From assembly GCA_039930945.1 (NCBI GenBank), contig JBDTSW010000027.1:1-21428 (forward strand): a DNA stretch of 21,428 bases, written 5' to 3'. A program made the position numbers and the translations under genes. This DNA comes from JBDTSW01 sp039930945. Lineage in GTDB: Bacteria > Actinomycetota > Thermoleophilia > Solirubrobacterales > 70-9. Of this stretch, positions 7,127 to 15,026 are shown piece after piece; the stretch's first letter is position 1, and each line of letters starts with the position of its first letter. Under the pieces are notes generated by a model. That model had not been told where the DNA came from, did not search any database, and was given only the letters and a program-made list of their open reading frames with translations.

Positions 7127-8353
7127 GTGCCGCGCCGCGTGGCCGCGGCGCTCGGCCTCATCCTCGGGCTCGCGCTGTGGGTGGCGCCCGCTGCCGGCGC
7201 TGAGCGCGTCCCGCAGCCGCCACGGCCCGACGCAACGGCCTGGATGCTCGTCGACGCCGACGACGAGGACGTGATCAGCGGCCACCGGCCGCGAGCCGAG
7301 CTGCCGATGGCGAGCGCCACCAAGCTGATGACCGCCTACCTGGCGCTGCGTGAGCTCGACCTCGACGAGGTCGTGACCGCGGCGCCGTACAAGCCGGAGC
7401 CCGCCGAGTCGCTGATGAAGTTGCGCCGCGGCGAGCAGGTCTCGGTCCACGATCTTCTCTACGGCCTGCTGCTGGCCAGCGGCAACGACGCGGCGGTGAC
7501 CCTGGCGGTCGCCGCGGCCGGGTCAGAGGACGCCTTCGTCGCACAGATGAACCGGGCGGCGGAGGGCCTCGGCCTCTCCGACACCTCCTACGAGAACCCG
7601 ATCGGCTTCGACGACCCCGACCAGTACACGAGCGCCAGTGATCTGGTCGAGCTGACGATCGATCTGCGCCGCGACCCCGCCTTCCGCGGGATCACGGACA
7701 CCCCGAGCATCGAGCTGACCGAGGGCGAGCGCCCCCGCCGGATCGTCAACCGCAACAACCTGGTGCGAACCGTGCCCTGGGTCGACGGAGTCAAGACCGG
7801 GTTCACGGCGAAGGCCGGCTACGTGCTGGTCGGCTCGGGCGAGCGTAAGGGCGTGACCCTCGTCTCAGCGGTCCTCGGCGCGTCGTCCGAGGCCGAGCGC
7901 GACGGCGCCACGCTCGAGCTCCTGCGATACGGGTTCTCGCTGTACCGGCGCGAGACCGTGCTCAGGGACGGCGAACGGCTCGGCGAGGTCGCGATCCGTG
8001 ATCGCGACGTAACCGTCCCGTTGGCCGCGGCGAAGGGTGTCCGGCTGACCTTGCGCCGCGACGAGGACGTGGAGGTGCGCCTGGCCGGGGTGCCGGCGGA
8101 GATCGAGGGGCCGATCGAGCGCGGCCAGGCGCTGGGTACCGCCGTGGTCACGGTGGACGGCGCCGTAGAGGCCCGCGTCGGAGTGGTCGCGACCCGCTCG
8201 GCCGAGGCCGCGAGCCTGATCGAGCGGATCGACGCGGGGCTTCCGGGCACCAGGGTCGGGGCATGGGGGCTGCTCATCCTCGGCGCCGTGGCGCTGGCGC
8301 TGGTCCTGGCGCCGCTGGTGATCTGGCTGTGGCGGCGGAGATCCCTGCGGTGA
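7127..8353 (+). CDS. D-alanyl-D-alanine carboxypeptidase (S11, low-mass PBP)
   Basis: This enzyme removes the terminal D-Ala of peptidoglycan stem peptides and so limits cross-linking. The 408-residue product has a signal peptide (MPRR then a hydrophobic core, predicted cleavage after AGA at residue 25). All three penicillin-binding motifs are present: S63-A-T-K66 with the acylated Ser63, S118-G-N120, and K223-T-G225. A beta-rich C-terminal domain follows (about 275-370), and one transmembrane helix with a basic tail ends the chain (near 378-408). That is the DacF/DacB layout with a C-terminal anchor. I chose GTG at 7127, because it supplies the two arginines of the n-region; GTG at 7139 is an alternative. 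It lies 14 bases after the LysM gene. Confidence 0.93.
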   Translation: MPRRVAAALGLILGLALWVAPAAGAERVPQPPRPDATAWMLVDADDEDVISGHRPRAELPMASATKLMTAYLALRELDLDEVVTAAPYKPEPAESLMKLRRGEQVSVHDLLYGLLLASGNDAAVTLAVAAAGSEDAFVAQMNRAAEGLGLSDTSYENPIGFDDPDQYTSASDLVELTIDLRRDPAFRGITDTPSIELTEGERPRRIVNRNNLVRTVPWVDGVKTGFTAKAGYVLVGSGERKGVTLVSAVLGASSEAERDGATLELLRYGFSLYRRETVLRDGERLGEVAIRDRDVTVPLAAAKGVRLTLRRDEDVEVRLAGVPAEIEGPIERGQALGTAVVTVDGAVEARVGVVATRSAEAASLIERIDAGLPGTRVGAWGLLILGAVALALVLAPLVIWLWRRRSLR

Positions 8354-8367
8354 GCCGGCGGCCCGGA

Positions 8368-8373
8368 TATCGT
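8368..8373 (+). promoter_or_regulatory. -10 box for the PfkB kinase gene
   Basis: TATCGT, the same hexamer as at 1518, is followed by a run of seven C and then GGGAGAGAGG, a plausible though distant Shine-Dalgarno about a dozen bases before GTG 8403. Transcription would start near 8380. Confidence 0.4.
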
Positions 8374-8402
8374 CCCCCCCGGGAGAGAGGTGCCAAACCA
8401 CA

Positions 8403-9392
8403 GTGATCCTCACCGTCACGCTCAACGCCGCGATCGATCGCACCGTCGCGGTTCCCAATTTCCGCCTCGGCCAGCGCCACCGGGCGGTCGAATCGCGCAC
8501 GGTCGCGGGTGGCAAGGGAGTCAACGTCGCGCGGGCCCTGAAGCTGCTGGGCCGACCGGTGATCGCCACCGGGCTCGCCGGGGGGCCGACCGGCACGCGG
8601 ATCCTGGAGCGGCTGGTGGAGGAGTCGATCCTCAATGACTTCACCCGGATCGAAGGCGACTCGCGCACCAACCTCGCGGTCGTGGACCCGACCTCGGGCG
8701 AGCAGACCGAGATCAACGAGCGCGGGCCGGAGGTGACGCCGCAGGAGGTCGACCTGTTCGGAGAGAAGCTGCTCTACCTCGCGCAGGGCGCGACCATCTG
8801 CGTGCTCGCGGGCAGCGTGCCGCCCGGGGCCGACCCCGGCGTCTACGCCCGCCTGATCGCAGCGCTGCGCGAGCACGGCGTGATCACCGTGCTCGACTCC
8901 GACGGCGACCCGATGCGGGCCGGTCTGCGCGCGGGGCCTGCCGTGGTCGCTCCGAACGCGCTCGAAGCCGAGGGCGCGGTCGGCCACGAGTTCACCGACT
9001 CCAACGACCTCGTCCTCGGGCTCCACGGACTGATCGAGATGGGGGCGGGAGAGGCGATGATCACCCGTGAGAACGGCTGCGTGGCGATCGTCGGCGAAGA
9101 GGGCCCGCTGGGGCGCCGCGCCGGCGAAGCGCCACGCGGCACGCGCTACGAGGCCGAGATCGAGCCGCTCGAGCCGATCTCGACGGTGGGCTCCGGCGAC
9201 GCCTTCCTGGCGGGGTACGTTGCCGCCCGCTATGAGGGTGCCTCGCCGCGGGAATGCCTCGCCTACGGGGTCGCCTGCGGGGCCGAGTCCACCCAGCACT
9301 TCGGGGCCGGCACGGTCAACCGCGATCAGGTCGAGCGGCTGGTGCCGCTGGTCAACGTGACCGAGTTCGAGATCCCGGCCGGCGTCAGCTAG
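8403..9392 (+). CDS. PfkB-family kinase, probably 1-phosphofructokinase
   Basis: This 329-residue cytoplasmic sugar kinase of the ribokinase/PfkB fold begins MILTVTLNAAID, a hallmark of the FruK/LacC/PfkB-II group. It has the first PfkB signature GGKGVNVARALKLLG and the second, STVGSGDAFLAGY, with catalytic base Asp266. The group phosphorylates fructose 1-phosphate, fructose 6-phosphate or tagatose 6-phosphate. Without a neighbouring fructose PTS gene the exact substrate is uncertain; FruK is the closest named match. GTG at 8403 puts the TVTLN motif at the normal position. Its own promoter lies in the preceding 49-base gap, and the terminator at 9490-9513 lies downstream. Confidence 0.85.
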   Translation: MILTVTLNAAIDRTVAVPNFRLGQRHRAVESRTVAGGKGVNVARALKLLGRPVIATGLAGGPTGTRILERLVEESILNDFTRIEGDSRTNLAVVDPTSGEQTEINERGPEVTPQEVDLFGEKLLYLAQGATICVLAGSVPPGADPGVYARLIAALREHGVITVLDSDGDPMRAGLRAGPAVVAPNALEAEGAVGHEFTDSNDLVLGLHGLIEMGAGEAMITRENGCVAIVGEEGPLGRRAGEAPRGTRYEAEIEPLEPISTVGSGDAFLAGYVAARYEGASPRECLAYGVACGAESTQHFGAGTVNRDQVERLVPLVNVTEFEIPAGVS

Positions 9393-9434
9393 GGCGCCGG
9401 CGGGCGGCGCGGGGGGATCGGAGTTGACCACTGT

Positions 9435-9440
9435 TATCAT
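9435..9440 (+). promoter_or_regulatory. -10 box upstream of a terminator-ended short transcript
   Basis: TATCAT lies 50 bases before the intrinsic terminator and would start transcription near 9447. The same hexamer stands before rplM at 16380. The TTGACC at 9424 is too close (five bases) to be its -35 box. Confidence 0.4.
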
Positions 9441-9445
9441 CGCCT

Positions 9446-9513
9446 GGGCGTTGGGATCGCGCCCGAACAGCCCCCATTTTCCGGCTTTCAGCCCCGCTCT
9501 CGCGGGGCTTTTT
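9446..9513 (+). ncRNA. candidate small RNA or attenuated leader before guaB3
   Basis: A transcript of about 66 bases is implied by a -10 box at 9435 and a terminator ending at 9513. The 5' part can fold into a hairpin (GGGCG at 9446-9450 with CGCCC at 9460-9464, nine-base loop). The middle (9465-9489) is unpaired and C/U-rich, including CCCCC then UUUUCC. The terminator hairpin forms the 3' end. There is no open reading frame of note. It could be a free small RNA, or a leader whose termination controls guaB3-guaA, although a second promoter after the terminator argues against strict control. I do not recognise it as a known RNA family. Confidence 0.3.
9490..9513 (+). terminator. intrinsic (Rho-independent) terminator
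   Basis: An eight-base-pair perfect stem, AGCCCCGC (9490-9497) with GCGGGGCT (9502-9509), has a four-base loop and a five-T run (9509-9513). It is the clearest terminator in the window and separates the PfkB kinase gene from guaB3-guaA. Confidence 0.85.
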
Positions 9514-9529
9514 CGTCCGCGCACGCCCA

Positions 9530-9535
9530 TAGCCT
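9530..9535 (+). promoter_or_regulatory. -10 box for guaB3-guaA
   Basis: TAGCCT lies 17 bases after the terminator and predicts a start near 9542. The leader of about 27 bases carries GGAGG at 9553-9557, eleven bases before GTG 9569, which supports that start codon. Confidence 0.45.
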
Positions 9536-9568
9536 GGAAGCTCCAACCCGACGGAGGTAGCTGAGGCA

Positions 9569-10774
9569 GTGGAAGTAGAGATCGGACGCGGAAAGAAGGG
9601 TCGTCGCGCCTACGGCTTTGACGAGATCGCGATCGTGCCGTCGAGGCGCACTCGGGACCCCGACGACGTTGACGTTTCCTGGACGCTGGGGCCCTACCGC
9701 TTCGAGCTGCCCCTGCTCGCCTCGGCCATGGACGGCGTCGTCAGCCCGGCGACCGCAGTCCAGGTCGGCCAGGCCGGCGGCCTTGGGGTGCTCAACCTGG
9801 AGGGGATCTGGTCTCGCTACGAGGACGCCGACGCCGAGCTCGAAAAGATCTCGAAGGCGCCGCCCGGGCAGGGAACCAAGCTGATGCAGGAGGTCTATGA
9901 CCGCCCCGTCCAGGCCGAGCTGATCGCCCGCCGGGTCGAGGAGATCAAGGCCGCCGGCGCCGTCGCGGCCGGATCGCTGACGCCCCAGCGGGTCGCCGAC
10001 TTCTACGAGGTGGCGCTCGAGGCGGGGCTGGACATCCTCGTGATCCAGGGCACGGTGATCTCGGCCGAACACGTCTCGACCCGCTCCGAGCCGCTCAACC
10101 TGAAGGAGTTCATCGCCGAGGTCCCGGTCCCGTGCGTGGTCGGCGGTTGCGCCTCCTACAACACCGGCCTGCACCTGATGCGCACCGGCGCGGCCGGCGT
10201 CTTGGTCGGCGTCGGCCCCGGAGCCGCGTGCACCACCCGCGGCGTGCTCGGCATCGGCGTGCCGCAGGCGACCGCGATCGCCGACGTCGCCGAGGCTCGC
10301 TCCCAGCACATGCTGGAGACGGGCGAGTACTGCAACGTGATCGGCGACGGCGGCATGCGCACCGGCGGCGACGTCTCCAAGGCGATCGCCTGCGGTGCCG
10401 ACGCGGTGATGATCGGCTCGCCCCTGGCCCGCGCCAAGGAGGCGCCAGGCCGCGGGTTCCACTGGGGCATGGCCACCTTCCATCCCTCGCTGCCGCGGGG
10501 GACGAGGGTGAAGACGATCCAGGATGGCACGCTCGAGGAGATCCTCAACGGGCCCGCCCACGACAACGACGGCACCTTCAACCTGATGGGCGCGCTGCGG
10601 ACCTCGATGGCCACCTGCGGCTACGAGGACATCCGTGACTTCCAGCGGGCCGAGGTGATGGTCGCACCGGCGCTGCAGACCGAAGGCAAGAGGCTCCAGA
10701 ACGAGCAGTCGGTCGGCATGGGCTCGAACGGCCGCGCCATCGTCGCCGCGGGAGTCGCCGCCTCGGATGACTGA
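9569..10774 (+). CDS. guaB3: GuaB3-type IMP dehydrogenase
   Basis: This 401-residue protein of the IMPDH/GMP-reductase superfamily begins MEVEIGRGKKGRRAYGFDEIAIVPSRRTRDP, the distinctive opening of the GuaB3 subfamily of actinobacteria and cyanobacteria. It keeps the active-site loop GPGAACTTRG with catalytic Cys221, the GDGGMRTGGDVSKAIACGAD phosphate-binding stretch and the flavour of the IMPDH barrel. It lacks the tandem CBS insertion of canonical GuaB, hence about 90 residues shorter. IMPDH oxidises IMP to XMP, the substrate of GuaA. The stop overlaps the guaA start by eight bases, so the two steps of GMP synthesis are coupled. Whether a second, CBS-containing GuaB exists elsewhere cannot be seen. 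The start is GTG with GGAGG upstream. Confidence 0.92.
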   Translation: MEVEIGRGKKGRRAYGFDEIAIVPSRRTRDPDDVDVSWTLGPYRFELPLLASAMDGVVSPATAVQVGQAGGLGVLNLEGIWSRYEDADAELEKISKAPPGQGTKLMQEVYDRPVQAELIARRVEEIKAAGAVAAGSLTPQRVADFYEVALEAGLDILVIQGTVISAEHVSTRSEPLNLKEFIAEVPVPCVVGGCASYNTGLHLMRTGAAGVLVGVGPGAACTTRGVLGIGVPQATAIADVAEARSQHMLETGEYCNVIGDGGMRTGGDVSKAIACGADAVMIGSPLARAKEAPGRGFHWGMATFHPSLPRGTRVKTIQDGTLEEILNGPAHDNDGTFNLMGALRTSMATCGYEDIRDFQRAEVMVAPALQTEGKRLQNEQSVGMGSNGRAIVAAGVAASDD

Positions 10775-12416
10775 GTCGCGGGTCGCCGCTCGCGAGATCG
10801 CGCCCGGCGATCCGGAGCTGCCCGCCGAGCCGGCCGTCAGCGAGCTCACCCCTGCGGACCGCGAGGTCGCCGCCGGCCGCGAGGAGGTCTTGGTCCTCGA
10901 CTTCGGCGGCCAGTACTCGCAGCTGATCGCACGGCGGATCAGGGAGTGCGGCGTCTTCGCCGAGCTGCTGCCCCACGACGCCGACCTCGATCGCATCCGC
11001 GAGCGCACGCCGGCGGCGCTGGTCCTGTCCGGAGGCCCCGCCTCGGTCTACTCGGAGGCGGCGCCGACCCTGCGACGCGAGCTGCTCGAACTGGAGATCC
11101 CGGTGCTGGGGATCTGTTACGGCATGCAGGCGATGGTCCAGGTCCTCGGCGGCCGCGTCGAAGGCGCCGAGGCGGGCGAGTTCGGCCGCACCCAACTGGC
11201 GCTCTCCGACGACGGCGGCCGGCTGCTGGCGGGCCTGCCCGCCGAGCAGCAGTGCTGGATGAGCCATCGCGACTCGGTCTTCGAGCCGCCGCCCGGGTTC
11301 AGCGCGCTCGCCGCCAGCCCGGGATCCCCCGTTGCCGCCTTCGAGAGCACCGACCGCGGGCTCTACGGGATCCAGTTTCACCCCGAGGTCGTCCACACCC
11401 CCTACGGGACCCAGATCCTGGAGCGCTTCCTGCGCGAGATCGCCGGCTGCGAGCGGCGCTGGTCCCCGGCCTCGGTGATCGACGACCAGGTCGAGCGGAT
11501 CCGCGCCGAGGTCGGCGACGCCCGCGTCATCTGCGGGCTCTCCGGAGGAGTCGACTCGGCGACGGCCGCGGCCCTGGTCCACCGGGCCATCGGCGACCAG
11601 CTCACCTGCGTGCTCGTCGACCACGGGATGATGCGAAAGAACGAGGCGCCGCAGGTCGTCGAGGCGTTTCGCGAGGGACTCGGCGCCGAGCTGATCCACG
11701 TCGAGGCCCAGGACCGCTTCCTCGCCCGCCTCGCCGGGGTCGACGAGCCCGAACGCAAACGCAAGATCATCGGCGAGGAGTTCATCCGCGTCTTCGAGGC
11801 CGAGGCCGCGAAACTCGAGGACGCCCGCTTCCTCGTCCAGGGAACGCTCTACTCGGACGTGATCGAGTCCGGCGGCGACGGCCACGCTGCGGCGACGATC
11901 AAGTCCCACCACAACGTCGGCGGGCTGCCCGAGGACCTCGGCTTCGACCTGGTCGAGCCGCTGCGGATGCTGTTCAAGGACGAGGTCCGGGTGGTCGCGA
12001 CCGAGCTCGGGCTGCCGGACAGGATCGTCTGGCGCCAGCCGTTCCCGGGGCCCGGCTTGGCGATCCGCATCGTCGGCGGCGAGGTCAACGCCGAGCGGCT
12101 CGACATCCTCCGAGACGCCGACGCGATCCTGCAGGAGGAGGTCCGGGCGGCCGGGCTCTACCGCGACCTCTGGCAGTCGTTCTGCGTGCTGCCCGTCGTC
12201 CGCTCGGTCGGCGTCCAGGGCGACGGCCGCACCTACGCCTATCCGATCGTGATCAGGGCGGTGACCTCCGACGACGCGATGACCGCCGACTGGGCCCGCC
12301 TGCCCTATGACCTGCTGGAGCGCGTCTCGAGCCGCGTCATCAACGAGATCGCCGGCGTCAACCGCGTCGCCCTCGACGTCTCCTCCAAGCCCCCGGCGAC
12401 GATCGAGTGGGAATAG
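10767..12416 (+). CDS. guaA: GMP synthase (glutamine-hydrolysing)
   Basis: GuaA aminates XMP to GMP using glutamine and ATP. The class I glutamine amidotransferase domain begins near residue 42 (LVLDFGGQYSQLIARRIRE), with nucleophile Cys117 in GICYGMQ and the partners His205 and Glu207 in FHPEV. The ATP-pyrophosphatase P-loop SGGVDS is at 259-264. The C-terminal dimerisation domain ends in the family-typical SSKPPATIEWE. At 549 residues it is longer than usual because of about 40 N-terminal residues without similarity to the domain. ATG at 10767 overlaps the guaB3 stop and suits coupling. TTG at 10890 would start exactly at the domain but has a GAGGAGG only three bases away, too close for efficient initiation. 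The gene converges with the flippase gene, stops four bases apart. Confidence 0.96.
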   Translation: MTESRVAAREIAPGDPELPAEPAVSELTPADREVAAGREEVLVLDFGGQYSQLIARRIRECGVFAELLPHDADLDRIRERTPAALVLSGGPASVYSEAAPTLRRELLELEIPVLGICYGMQAMVQVLGGRVEGAEAGEFGRTQLALSDDGGRLLAGLPAEQQCWMSHRDSVFEPPPGFSALAASPGSPVAAFESTDRGLYGIQFHPEVVHTPYGTQILERFLREIAGCERRWSPASVIDDQVERIRAEVGDARVICGLSGGVDSATAAALVHRAIGDQLTCVLVDHGMMRKNEAPQVVEAFREGLGAELIHVEAQDRFLARLAGVDEPERKRKIIGEEFIRVFEAEAAKLEDARFLVQGTLYSDVIESGGDGHAAATIKSHHNVGGLPEDLGFDLVEPLRMLFKDEVRVVATELGLPDRIVWRQPFPGPGLAIRIVGGEVNAERLDILRDADAILQEEVRAAGLYRDLWQSFCVLPVVRSVGVQGDGRTYAYPIVIRAVTSDDAMTADWARLPYDLLERVSSRVINEIAGVNRVALDVSSKPPATIEWE

Positions 12417-12420
12417 GAAC

Positions 12421-13830
12421 CTAGCCCTGGGCCGCTTCGTCGGCTGCGGCGAGCTGGGCCTCGAGCTCGCGCGTCGAGCCGGGGCGAATCTCGTCGCCCG
12501 GACGCGAGTCGGGCCGGCGGTAGAGGACGTAGAGCAACGCGCAGAGCACGACCGCCGAGCCGGTGAACCCGACCTCGACCGTGCGGAAGACGTCCAGCGG
12601 CTTGATCAGGTTCCAGATGATGAAGCCGACCGCGCAGGCGGCCCAGCAGGCCGCCGCCCGGCGGGCCTGGCTCTGCGCCAAAGCCGCCTGGTTGAGCGTC
12701 GCCGCCGAGAGGTAGAAGCCCATTCCCGCGGCGACGATCACGAGGCCGACCCGGTCGTAGGTGAACTCGTCTCCGAATGCGATCTGCATCAGCTGCGGCC
12801 CGGCCACCAACATGACGATGACGGCAGCCGCCGCCAGCCCCGCGATCACACTCACGGTCAGGCGCACCGAGAGCCGAAACGACTGGTCGCTGGTCTCGCC
12901 GCCGGTCGAGCGCAGCCGCGTCAGGTGCGGCAGCAGGCTCGCCGCAACTGCTTGGAAGAGAACGACCGGGGCTCGGGCGACCATCAGCATGTTGAAGATG
13001 AAGCCGGCGGCGGCGGTGCCCGCCTCGGCCCGCGCGAACAGCGGGCCGCCGTTGAGGAAGACCTGCTCGGAGAGCATCACCACGAGCACGGCGGCGGCAA
13101 ACCCACCGCCGTGGGCGAGGGTGAACTCCGGGGCGTGGGGCCTGGGTGCAGCCGCGTCCCCGGACGCCTCGACCGGCGGCGGCGGCGGCGATCGCTGATG
13201 GCGCAGCCGCACCGCGAACGGCACCACCAGCAGACTCAGGGTCGGGCCGGCGACGATCCCCAGGGCGACCGCGTCGGTGCCCTCGGCGATCCCGATCGCG
13301 ACCGCGAGCGAGAACGCCAGCCGACCGCCGCTGTCCAACAGCAGCAGCGCCGAGAACAGGCCGAAGCGCCTCGAGCCCGCAAGGTAGCCGCGGGCGAAGA
13401 AGCTGGCCGCGAAGGCGGTGACAGCGGCGACCATCACGTAGAAGAGGAACTCCTGCCCCTCCAGGAGGTCATCCTGGATCGGCCCGCGGAAGATGAAGGC
13501 GATCGCGACGAACACCAGCGCCAGGCCGAGCTGGATGCCAGCGGCCACGCGCAGCGCCCGTGAGATCGGCTCGCCGTGCGCGTCGAGCTCGGCGATCGTC
13601 CGCGAGACGAGCTGCTCGACAGGGCGGAAGACGGTCGAGACGATGATGAACACCGCCGACCAGAGGACGACGATGCGGCCATAGTCGTCGGCGTCGAGCG
13701 AGTGCGACGCCAGGGCGAAGAAGCCGTAGGTGAGCATGCCCGCGGCGGCGAGCGCGACCGTGAGCATGCCCGCGGTGAGCCCGTACTTGCGGGCGCTGCC
13801 GACGGCGGCGCCGGGGCCGCTCACGACCAT
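12421..13830 (-). CDS. polytopic membrane protein of the MATE/Wzx flippase superfamily
   Basis: This 469-residue membrane protein has about 12 hydrophobic segments spread over its length, a proline-rich cytoplasmic loop near residues 212-235 (RSPPPPPVEAS), and a charged C-terminal tail (PDSRPGDEIRPGSTRELEAQLAAADE). The N-terminal pattern (LTVALAAAGMLTYGFFALASHSLDADDYG) and the general layout resemble oligosaccharide flippases of the Wzx/MurJ/MATE group, which move lipid-linked saccharides across the membrane. It cannot be assigned to MurJ or Wzx by eye. Its ATG at 13830 overlaps the end of the upstream M23 gene by ten bases, so it is co-translated with the wall-active proteins and shares their predicted c-di-AMP-controlled transcript. 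Confidence 0.75.
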   Translation of the reverse strand: MVVSGPGAAVGSARKYGLTAGMLTVALAAAGMLTYGFFALASHSLDADDYGRIVVLWSAVFIIVSTVFRPVEQLVSRTIAELDAHGEPISRALRVAAGIQLGLALVFVAIAFIFRGPIQDDLLEGQEFLFYVMVAAVTAFAASFFARGYLAGSRRFGLFSALLLLDSGGRLAFSLAVAIGIAEGTDAVALGIVAGPTLSLLVVPFAVRLRHQRSPPPPPVEASGDAAAPRPHAPEFTLAHGGGFAAAVLVVMLSEQVFLNGGPLFARAEAGTAAAGFIFNMLMVARAPVVLFQAVAASLLPHLTRLRSTGGETSDQSFRLSVRLTVSVIAGLAAAAVIVMLVAGPQLMQIAFGDEFTYDRVGLVIVAAGMGFYLSAATLNQAALAQSQARRAAACWAACAVGFIIWNLIKPLDVFRTVEVGFTGSAVVLCALLYVLYRRPDSRPGDEIRPGSTRELEAQLAAADEAAQG

Positions 13831-15002
13831 CCGTCCCAGCGGCGAAGGGCGGGGAGCGGGTCGACCGGCGAGCCCCTGCGCCAGCCGCCGGGCCAGATCT
13901 CGAAGTGCAGCTGGCAGCCCTCCGCGCTGGCGTTGCCGCTGTTTCCGACCGAGCCGACCCGGTCGCCGGTGTGGACCCGGTCGCCGTCGCCGAGGCGAGA
14001 GGAAGACGACATGTGCACGTACATCTGGTCGGCGCGGGTCTTACGCCCGTCGATCACGACGTAGTTGCCGTAGAGCACGGGATCGTAGGCCTTGGCCTGC
14101 ACGCGCCCCCCGCGGGCCGCCTCCAGCGGCGTGCCGCAGGGCGCGAACACGTCCTGACCCTGGTGCACGCGCCCGCCGCTGCGGGGGGCGCCAAAGCGCT
14201 CGCCCGCGCCCCCGTAGTCGTGCGGGCCGCGGACGGGAAAGCGGTTGCCGTACAGATGCACGCTCCCGGCCGCAGACGAGCGCTTGCCGAAGGCGCCGAT
14301 GCGGAAGCGGTAGCGGCCGTCGTCGGCCGCGTCGCCGTCCCCTTCGACGCCGTTCCACGCCTGCGACGCCCGCGCGAAGGGCAGTTGGTCGCGGTGCCGC
14401 CAAGTCCGAATCACGTGGCTGCCCCGGGTCACCTCGACGCGGACGCCGGTGCGCTCCGCCGCCTCGAACTCATAGCGGGCGTGGATCGCGCCCCGCTGGT
14501 CGAAGAAGGCGCGCCGGGGGCGGACCGAGGTCTTCCGCAGCTTGAAGCCGTCCGGAAGCTCGCTGGCGGCGACGATCCCCAGGCGCTCGTGCGAGCGAGC
14601 GGTGGCGGCCGAGCCGGTGAGCACGGTCGGTCGCCCGGACTGCGCCCCGGCGGGCACGGTCACCAGCACCCGCCGCCGGTCGGTCCGGTCCGGGGGGGTG
14701 CTGACCTCCGTGGCCTCCCCGGGAAAGGTCACCTCGGTGACCGCGGCGAGGTGGCGCCCGTTGAGGCGCACCCGTCCGTCGACGGTCGTCCGGCGCGCCC
14801 CGGCGCAGTGCGCCAGGCAGCGAACGCCCGTCAGCTTCGGCCCCTGGGCCCGGGACTGGTGCGGCACTGAGGCGCCGGACGCGCCACCGGCCAAGACGGC
14901 GCCGGCCAAGACGGCGCCCAGCAGGGCGACCGCGGTCGCCAGGTGAGGGGGGGAGGAGCGGCGAACGATGGCGGCAGGATAGGCAGTCGCCCAGCCGGCC
15001 AC
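13821..15002 (-). CDS. secreted M23 family peptidase paralogue, possibly inactive
   Basis: This 393-residue paralogue of the adjacent M23 protein has a signal segment (about 21-44, ATAVALLGAVLAGAVLAGG), a beta domain resembling IPT/TIG folds with a conserved CLAHC pair (PKLTGVRCLAHCAGARRT), and a C-terminal M23 (LytM-like) domain. The zinc ligands His280 and Asp284 (HQGQD) and His366 are present, as is YVHM. The usual H-x-H reads Q-L-H, so the catalytic first histidine is Gln364. That points to weak or no endopeptidase activity, as in regulatory LytM factors (inference). The annotated start is GTG 15002, 24 bases after the other M23 gene's stop; an ATC twelve codons in has a leaderless promoter geometry. 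The gene overlaps the flippase gene by ten bases. Confidence 0.85.
   Translation of the reverse strand: MAGWATAYPAAIVRRSSPPHLATAVALLGAVLAGAVLAGGASGASVPHQSRAQGPKLTGVRCLAHCAGARRTTVDGRVRLNGRHLAAVTEVTFPGEATEVSTPPDRTDRRRVLVTVPAGAQSGRPTVLTGSAATARSHERLGIVAASELPDGFKLRKTSVRPRRAFFDQRGAIHARYEFEAAERTGVRVEVTRGSHVIRTWRHRDQLPFARASQAWNGVEGDGDAADDGRYRFRIGAFGKRSSAAGSVHLYGNRFPVRGPHDYGGAGERFGAPRSGGRVHQGQDVFAPCGTPLEAARGGRVQAKAYDPVLYGNYVVIDGRKTRADQMYVHMSSSSRLGDGDRVHTGDRVGSVGNSGNASAEGCQLHFEIWPGGWRRGSPVDPLPALRRWDGWS
14976..14981 (-). promoter_or_regulatory. possible internal -10 box within the second M23 gene
   Basis: On the minus strand TATCCT is followed by GCCGCC and then ATC GTT CGC CGC, in frame with the gene. 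The six-base spacing equals that at argS and at the epimerase gene. If real, it is an internal promoter for the M23 paralogue and flippase that bypasses the riboswitch. Confidence 0.3.
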
Positions 15003-15026
15003 CCCGGGCGGCGCGGGTGCCGCCGG

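Noticed and set aside
9424..9440. TTGACC at 9424 as a -35 box for TATCAT at 9435
   Set aside because: The spacing is only five bases; about 17 are needed.
9446..9513. Actinobacterial 6C RNA
   Set aside because: 6C RNAs have runs of at least six C in hairpin loops; here a single five-C run lies in an unpaired stretch.
12414..12423. Bidirectional terminator between guaA and the flippase gene
   Set aside because: The stops are four bases apart and no hairpin with a T run lies at the junction; the same holds at 2807-2819.
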